A DNA stretch of 64,000 nucleotides from Orthonyx spaldingii (taxonomy: Eukaryota > Chordata > Aves > Passeriformes > Orthonychidae). Made by a program: the position numbers and the translations under genes. Location of the stretch: contig VZTJ01001205.1 of NCBI GenBank assembly GCA_013397795.1, positions 313,503-377,502 of the forward strand. The letters run 5' to 3'. The notes under the pieces were generated by a model. It was not told the origin of the DNA, made no database searches, and worked only from the letters and a program-made list of their open reading frames with translations. How positions within the stretch are numbered: the first letter of the stretch is position 1; each line of letters opens with the position of its first letter. Shown here one piece after another: positions 57,198-64,000 of the stretch.

Positions 57198-60100
57198 AAG
57201 GTGCCAGGGCTGCCCCACAGAGCAAACCCCATGCTCTGGGTCCATGTGGATCATTCTCCTTTGCCTCTCACCCATGGAAACGCCTTCTTCCAACAGATCC
57301 AGGGTGCACAGGGCGTGTCCACTCAAACAAATGCTCACCTTTCTTGCCCCCAAGTCCTTATTTCTGAACTGTTTTCATCAATGTGTAGTCAGAGAGCTCC
57401 AAGGAGAGTTCCCATTAAAAACCAGGTCTCTGGCAGAGCTGTGTGTGGCACGAAGATGCTGCCCTGAGCCCGGGAGAGGCTCAGCAGGTTGTGTTGAATT
57501 GGGAGACAGCTGCCTGCAAAACAACCCATGCACTGCAAGCACTGGGCTGCCTGGGGGTGCAGTGTGGACTCCATTCCCTGCCCTCCATCCCTCCCTTCCC
57601 GCACTTGGACAAGGCTGAGAGCGGCTCCCACAGACTCTGCTGCCAGGAAAATGAGGTAAAACTCTGCTCCAGAGGCTGATGGGACCCCCTGAGAAGCAGC
57701 TGTGGGCCAGATGCCACCAAATGTCATGGAAGCAGCGTGGCTGAAAAAGGAGAGTGTATATGGGACAGCAAAGCCAGCACTAAATTAAATTGGTTGTGCT
57801 ATTGAAGAGGGAGGCATTGCCCCTGTGAGAGTGTGTCAAAGTCCTGCAAGCTCATGTGAGATGTGCAGTGAGCCTGCAGTGCTGCCAGTGTGCTGAATTA
57901 CTCCTTGAGTGGATGTTTGAAAGGGTAAATCACTACAGGGGATCATTATTTAATCAGTTTGAATTAAAGATTCCCCAGAAATACAACATTGTGCATTTAA
58001 AAAAAATATATATCCTAACTGTGTGTTTCCCACAGCTCTGCTCTGCTTCCAGGAAACCAGTGATGTTTGACTTCTTTCTGCTCCAAGGTAGCCAAAACAT
58101 CTGGGTTAAAACCTGACCCCATGTTGCCCAGCCTGCCCTCCTTTCCCAGAGGAGGGGTTCTGGTGGCACACCCAGAGTTGAGGCTGTTGCACTGCATGTG
58201 CAAGGGCTGGTCTCACCCTGAGTGGTTTTGCAAGACACATCTCCTGTTCTTCCACCCAGCCTCCCCGACTGGAGTTAAGCCCAGATGGATTTGCCAGGTT
58301 ACAGCTCTCCATGGCCACAAGCTGAAAAATGGGTTTGTTTTGTTGTGTTCACAGTGGGGAAAGAAACTCTGGATGTAACCCACTGCACGTTTAAAATCAG
58401 CAGGAGCCTTTCTAGTGAAGCCAGGTGTGTGCTGCTCCTGCTGTGGGTGCCTCTGGAGGCATCATGAGACATCCCAATGGGAAGTGTCCAATGAGCTCCC
58501 ACTGAGAGTTTTGGTGAGAAGAACCCTGAGAGGCCTGGGGTGATGTCCAGTGGCTGCCTGTTCCTGGGTTTTTGGCATGGATGGTTTAGAAAAGGCATCT
58601 TAATGAGATTTATGAGGCTGGTTTAAAGCAGAGGAGTTGCCTTGCCAACAAGACACATGTCTGCTACACAAAAAATACGATGATGAAGGGATAAGATGAC
58701 AGCTTTGTATCCATACACTTTCATCCCAAGGTGCCTTCATGCAACTGCTAAATATTTAATTTCTTTTAACTTGCAGCCTTGGATATTTTTAGCAGGTGAA
58801 GATGCAGAAAGCCCTTTGCCCCATAGGGGTGAGGTGGAACTTGAGGCAGACACAAACCCCAGTCAGCTGCTCCCCAGCTCCTCTCACACTTCCCACTCTC
58901 ACAGAGCCGTCCAGCTGAACAGCCTTTTGTGGATGCATGGTCTGGTTTACACTCAGAGTTTATCTTTGTAGCTGTCTTTGATTAGGAGCTGAAATTGATC
59001 TGAAGAAAAGCCTTGGTGGCTGCTTTTAGCCAGCAGAGCTGTGATTTCCTTGGGGCAGCATCTGGGCAGTGTTCCAGCTGCTGTGATTGAAGCAGGACCA
59101 TCGGAGTCAGGGCAGGGACAGAGCCTGTCCCGTGTCCTCTCCTGGTCCATGGCCCAGCCAGGGGCACTGGGAGCCTCGTCTGTTGTCGCTGCCCAGTTTT
59201 CCACACAGTAAATCCCATCCCTGAGAGCACAGACAGGACTTGACCTACATACTGCAGCTGGTGGGAAAGGCAAGGGTCCTCCATTTGAATTTTGCTGGAA
59301 GCTAGGAAGGAGAGCTTGTCTTTTCCTCTGGCTTCTTTCTTTCAAGTTTTTGCAAAAAAAAAAAAAAAAAAAGAGTTGAAATGTCAAACTAGAATAATGC
59401 TATTGTTGTGGCAAGTGCATTTTCTTCTTCAAAATGGAAATTCTCCTCAAATTTCTTTAGCTTGTAGTATACAATTAATAATGTTTTGCTTTCTTTTTAT
59501 GCTGGTGGAGCAAAGGCTGTGGCTGAGGTTGACAAAGAGACCCTGTGGAGTGGGATCATCAGCCAGGGCTGTCCTGCAGCCTCAGTAGTGCTGGAGAGGA
59601 ACAGGCAATGTGGGATGTGAGTCCTTTTGTCCAACATCACATGTCCATGGTATGAGAGCGGAATCGTGCCCTGGGAACACACCCACACTCCCCCAGCTGC
59701 ATAGGGGTGATCAGTGGTGAAACCTGATAGAGCCAAATAATGCAATGGACACTCAAAGTGGAATAAATCCCACTGCTGCAGTGATGTGCATGCTTTGGAT
59801 CTCTCTGAAGGAACACTGACCTCCCTTTCCCTCCTGGAGTGCACCGTCAAGGGCAAAGGTCCCTTCAGCTGCACACCCAGAAACCACAAAGCCCTGAACC
59901 AAAACACTTCAATATTTCTGGCCCTTGAGGTTTAATTGCAATCCTAGACAGACAAATTATTCCCAGCTGCCTGTTGTGCCTCAGGGTGTCCTGCCCTGCT
60001 GTCAGCCCACAGCAGCTCGACGTTGTCACCTCCTGCACAGGTTTCCTGGGCTGGGGCTGCTCACACCAGGCTGCAGTCAGGGGTGTCCAGCCCACAGGCT

Positions 60101-60852
60101 TTGGGGCTGGATGTGCAGGAGGTCCCTAAACACTGACACACAGTGTCTTAAACATAGCCAGAGTGCTGCATTCCACAAGGAAGGGGGTGCCTGAGCCACA
60201 GACAGGCTTCTGCTGTCTCAGAACTTCTGGTTTTCCAAAGCCAACTTGACCAGGAATGGGAATGAAGTGGCTATTACAGGTTGTGAAGCTTTAAGTGAAG
60301 CTGGAGGCATGGCCTTTAACACCCTCTGTCTGCTGCTGCAGCAGGGAAATGTGAAGACAGGGTGGTGAATTTTGCTTTCTGAGGGCACATGCCCACAAGA
60401 TAATAAAAAATAACAAAACACAAACCCTCCAAAGAACCCCAAACCCAAACCATATGTGACCCAGAGAAGCCAGCTGTACTTCCCCACTGTGGAGGTCAGT
60501 GCCTAACCCAGCCGGGAGTCAGACCTCACAGAGAAATGATCTCTGATTCTGCTCTTTCTTCCCTGTCCCCCTCCAATGCCCGAAAAATCCCTCTGATTTT
60601 TAAAGTTACATGACTAATTAGCAGCAATATATACTCACTACACCTGGAACTCTGTGCTTTGGGGCTTGCCTCCCCTGTCCAGGCTGCGGTTTGGCTGCCC
60701 CTTGCAGTGATACTGAAGGAGCAGGACTTGGCTCATTTTGCAGAAAGCAGATTTGGGACCAGGGTGTCCCAGCAGATTAAGGGTCATGGCCACGGGGTGC
60801 TTCAAAAAGGAACCCTAAGGGCACACAGCCAGCCAGGGACAGCAAAATCCAT
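57198..60852. other. Unique noncoding DNA
   Basis: Only the A(19) run at 59354 stands out. No gene is recognised. Confidence 0.5.
59354..59372. repeat. A(19) homopolymer
   Basis: Nineteen consecutive A residues. No recognisable retroposon lies upstream. Confidence 0.85.
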
Positions 60853-61246
60853 GGGATCATCACAGCATGGCTCGGGCTGGAAGGGACCTTAAGGCTCATC
60901 TTGTTCCAACTCCACTGCCATGGGCAGGGACACTTTCCACTGTCCCGGGGTCCTTCAAGCCCTGTCCAGCCTGGCCTTGGACACTGCCAGGGATCCAGGG
61001 GCAGCCACAGCTCCTCTGGGCACCCTGTGCCAGGGCCTCCCCACCCTCACAGGGAGGAATTCTTTCCCAATATCCCATCTATCCCTGCCCTCTGGCAGTG
61101 AGAAGCCATTCCCTGTGTCCTGTCCCTCCATTCCTTGTCCAAAGTCCCACTCTGGCTCTCTTGGAGCCCCTGTAGGTACCAGAAGGTGCCATAGGGTCTC
61201 CCCAAACTCTTCTCAAGGCTGAACAACCCCCACTCTCCCAACTTGT
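60853..61246 (-). mobile_element. CR1 LINE 3' fragment, 395 bp
   Basis: The reverse complement runs from 'agttgggagagtgggggttg' and 'gagaagagtttggggagacc' through 'ggagggacaggacacaggg', 'gggaaagaattcctccctgt' and 'ctgtggctgcccctggatcc' to CCCTTCCAGCCCGAGCCATG and CTGTGATGATCCC. It preserves the ORF2-end and 3' UTR segments. Confidence 0.94.
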
Positions 61247-64000
61247 CACTGGATGGGAACTGTAGGTGACATTGGTGTGAAACCAGAGCTTCAGCTCAGC
61301 TGTGATGTTGGCCCAGTGTCACACGCTGTCACCCTGCCTAGTGCATCCCACAAACCCCTCTTTTCTGGGATCCTTTTCAGGTTCTTTCTGCTATGTTTTG
61401 CATTGCTGCTCGCTGTGCCTCTGGTGCCAACCCGAGCTGAGCCTGTGGGCACATATCAGCCCCTGCCTCCCGTGCCAGTGCTGGGCTGTCCTGCTGGCTT
61501 TGATGTCCCCCCAATCCCGAGCTGACCATCCAGCTGAGGACCAGCCCTTCACCCCTGGGGACTCTCCCAGTGGGAATGTGAACGTTCAACACTCCAACCG
61601 CCTGCTCAGGAAAGCACTTTGCTTGCCCTGAAGGGGGGTGAGAAAAAAATCTGGAAAAAAGGACCTCTGGGAGACCTTGTAAGATTAAGCCAACATACCA
61701 AGCTGCTGAACAATGGTTGACATAGCAGGGCTGCTCTGCTGTCCCTCCCCTGGCTCCTATAGATCACAAGCACATGCTCCGTGCAGCCGCCTCCCAGGCG
61801 TTCATCCCGCCGTGTTTCAGTTCCCGGCTAGCGAGTCCTTTCATGCCGCCTGCGACACAGAAGTTAATTTGAGAAAAAGGATAAAGTGTCACATTCTCTT
61901 GAGAAATGAACATGTAAATGGCCTGGAAGCAACATAATTTTTCTCTCTTTTTCTTCTTCGTCTTTTTTAAATTTTTTTTTTCCCTTCCCTACCATGAAAG
62001 CAGCATTAAATCTGCTCTCCTGATCTGCCCTTTCAGTAGCTGCTTCCCTGGTGCCAGAGAGGATGGATGGGCCATGGGCTGGGGCACAGGGGAGGCCTGG
62101 CTGGCTGGAAGCTGCCACTGCTGGTCCATGTGGGATGGGCAATGGGAGCACATCCGTGTCCAGTGCCTGTGGGTGCAGCAGGACGAGGCTCTCGGTGTGG
62201 GGTCACTGAGGTTCAGTGACGGGGCGCTCACCTCAAAGGCTCAAACACAGGTGCCCTTGGCATGTGCCTCCCACCAGCAGGAATGGCAGGGAAGAGAAAA
62301 AGGAAGGATTTTTATGGATTGCTTTGGAAGCAAGGTGGTTGGTGCACAGCGACTTTTGGGAGCACAGGGTACAGGCACAGATCAGAGGCTCCAATTATGC
62401 AGAGAAAAATACACAGCTCTAAAAAATAACCCTGCCTTAGAAAGACTTCAGCACTGTAACAAAATATTAATGTTTAAAGATACTCCTTCTTAATATTTCA
62501 GGAAGCAATTGGAAGTCCCACAGTATAGTTCATTCTACTTTTTAAATGGAAATATTTAACTTGGAGCAACAGAGCTCACATTGGCTCCAAGATAAACTTT
62601 CCTTGGCAGTTGCAGCTCGTGTATAATGCTAAAAGCAGCTCCATCTTTGGGGTGGCATTTTTTTTTAGCTCATCTTGGAGAGCCAAGCTCCGAATTAAAC
62701 CGAGGGCTTGAGCAGCTGCTATTTTGCCAGTGAGTCCAGAAGCTTGTCTGAGGCTGGGGAGGGGGAAGAAATGGCTGTCTGGAGGGGGAGACAGGATCCA
62801 TACAGAAGGTTGGGCTAATTAAATCTGGAGAAGTCACCAGAGAGCCCAGTGTTTCTGCATATTGTATCTTCAAAGCTTTCCCTTGTGTGGGGCATGATAA
62901 GGAGAGGATCATCCTGACACTTTCATCTTCTCCTCAAAGGGTGAGCGTTGAGCTAAATAAAGAAATAAATACACGTTGATTACACAGGGAGGGAGGGACA
63001 GAAATATCTGCTTGTTCAAACAGCTAATGTGTCTCCCAGGGCTCCATGGGCTCCTTCTGCTCATTAATAACTATATTTATTATTACATTTATTATGATTA
63101 TTTTTTAATCTGCCAACTGAGTGCTGTACTGCAGGAACTCAAGTTTCCACACATACCCTCTGACACCAGCAGCCTTTGCCAGCACTGGCACATCTCCCCA
63201 CCTTCTGCAGAAACATGAAGGTGGAAAAGCAAAGGTGTGCAAGGGGTGTGTCTGGTCCTGTTGCCAAGGGTTGTTGAAGGCAGAGCTGGGTCAGGTTTCC
63301 CCAGTGCAGGAGCATCTCTGTTTCAGGGTCATGGCTCGTGTGTGCCTCCCTTCTGTGCCTGGAAATGCTCAGCTCCAGCAAGTTCCTGTAACTGGGAGCA
63401 CTTAGCAGGTCTAAAAAGTCAGACTTGTGGAATGAAACAATAGATTTGGTGATTGATAGGAGAAAAACCTTCCAGGGATCCTCCAGTGCTGTGTCCATGT
63501 GAGAGCTCTCTCAGCACCTGGAGTAGCTCCCCAACAGCATGAGGCTGGTGGCATCCCTAAAACCTCAGGAAATTGGGTGAAAGTTTCCAGTGGTGGCTCT
63601 TTGGTTAACAGATCCTCTAGTAATTTTTCTTTTCCTCAGAGTTGCAGTTGGCAATGGAGGTTTTGAGATGGACCCTAAAGCTGCAGGCTCATCTTTGGAG
63701 AGGGTGTCCCAGTGTGGTGGGTAGGGCAGGGGCTGGGGAAAAGAAGAGAATCCAGAAGGGTTGATTTTGCACTTAAAAACACTGGAATTAACCCCTCCTG
63801 AAACCTATAAATTTCTGTTCACTCTGTGGTGCGCCAAGGAACAAAACTGCATTGCTCCTGCAAAAGAAAAAAGACACAGTGATCTGGAGACTAAAACATG
63901 GTACAAGCAGATCTTTCCTATCAGCGTGCTGAATCCCAAAACTGCTCAAGGAGAGGACTTTGACTTTTTTAGGGTTAATACAGCATATAAGCCTTCAGCC
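61247..64000. other. Unique noncoding DNA with a small CpG cluster
   Basis: Nine CpGs fall within 61780-61854. The remainder is AT-moderate with an AT-rich patch near 63060-63110. No gene is recognised. Confidence 0.45.

Overview
This window looks like bird nuclear DNA, most likely from a passerine or a close relative. It has moderate GC and few CpGs, and it carries about 17 fragments of CR1 LINEs, all truncated at the 5' end. Their 3' ends have the typical avian form: a 'ccttccaaccc' box just before a short tail of the 'attctgtg' type. Endogenous-retrovirus LTRs are also present. There is no bacterial-style gene organisation, and nearly all open frames are short chance frames, many of them inside CR1 copies.

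Layout: 1-2.8 kb is mostly unique sequence with one CR1 relic. A long class III-like LTR candidate sits at 2.84-3.59 kb. From 3.6 to 21 kb there is unique DNA with five CR1 copies, two possible MIR-type SINE relics (8.25 and 20.9 kb) and an A/C-rich tract (15.3 kb). An antisense LTR occupies 21.25-21.93 kb. From 22 to 31 kb there are CR1 relics, one of which keeps a frameshifted trace of the reverse-transcriptase ORF, and one member of a roughly 50-bp repeat shared between 21.97 and 25.15 kb. The best-defined mobile element is a 257-bp solo LTR at 32042-32298. It has TGT...ACA ends, a 6-bp target duplication and intact promoter signals, and it lies at the end of a 23-27-bp minisatellite. From 32 to 50 kb there are five CR1 copies, a TG/TA microsatellite and a degraded ERV-like stretch (41.3-42.3 kb). 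From 52 to 64 kb there are four more CR1 copies and simple repeats.

The only protein-coding signal I consider credible is one 235-bp minus-strand exon candidate (50847-51081). It has a near-consensus GT donor, a plausible AG acceptor, an open frame throughout and several CpG-containing codons. I could not assign it to a gene family. If it is real, most of the window is intronic or intergenic DNA of a large minus-strand gene. Several stretches with few repeats (22.5, 39.8, 46.3 and 61.8 kb) look like possible conserved regulatory elements, but only alignment to other genomes could show this. I found no clearly new biological system.
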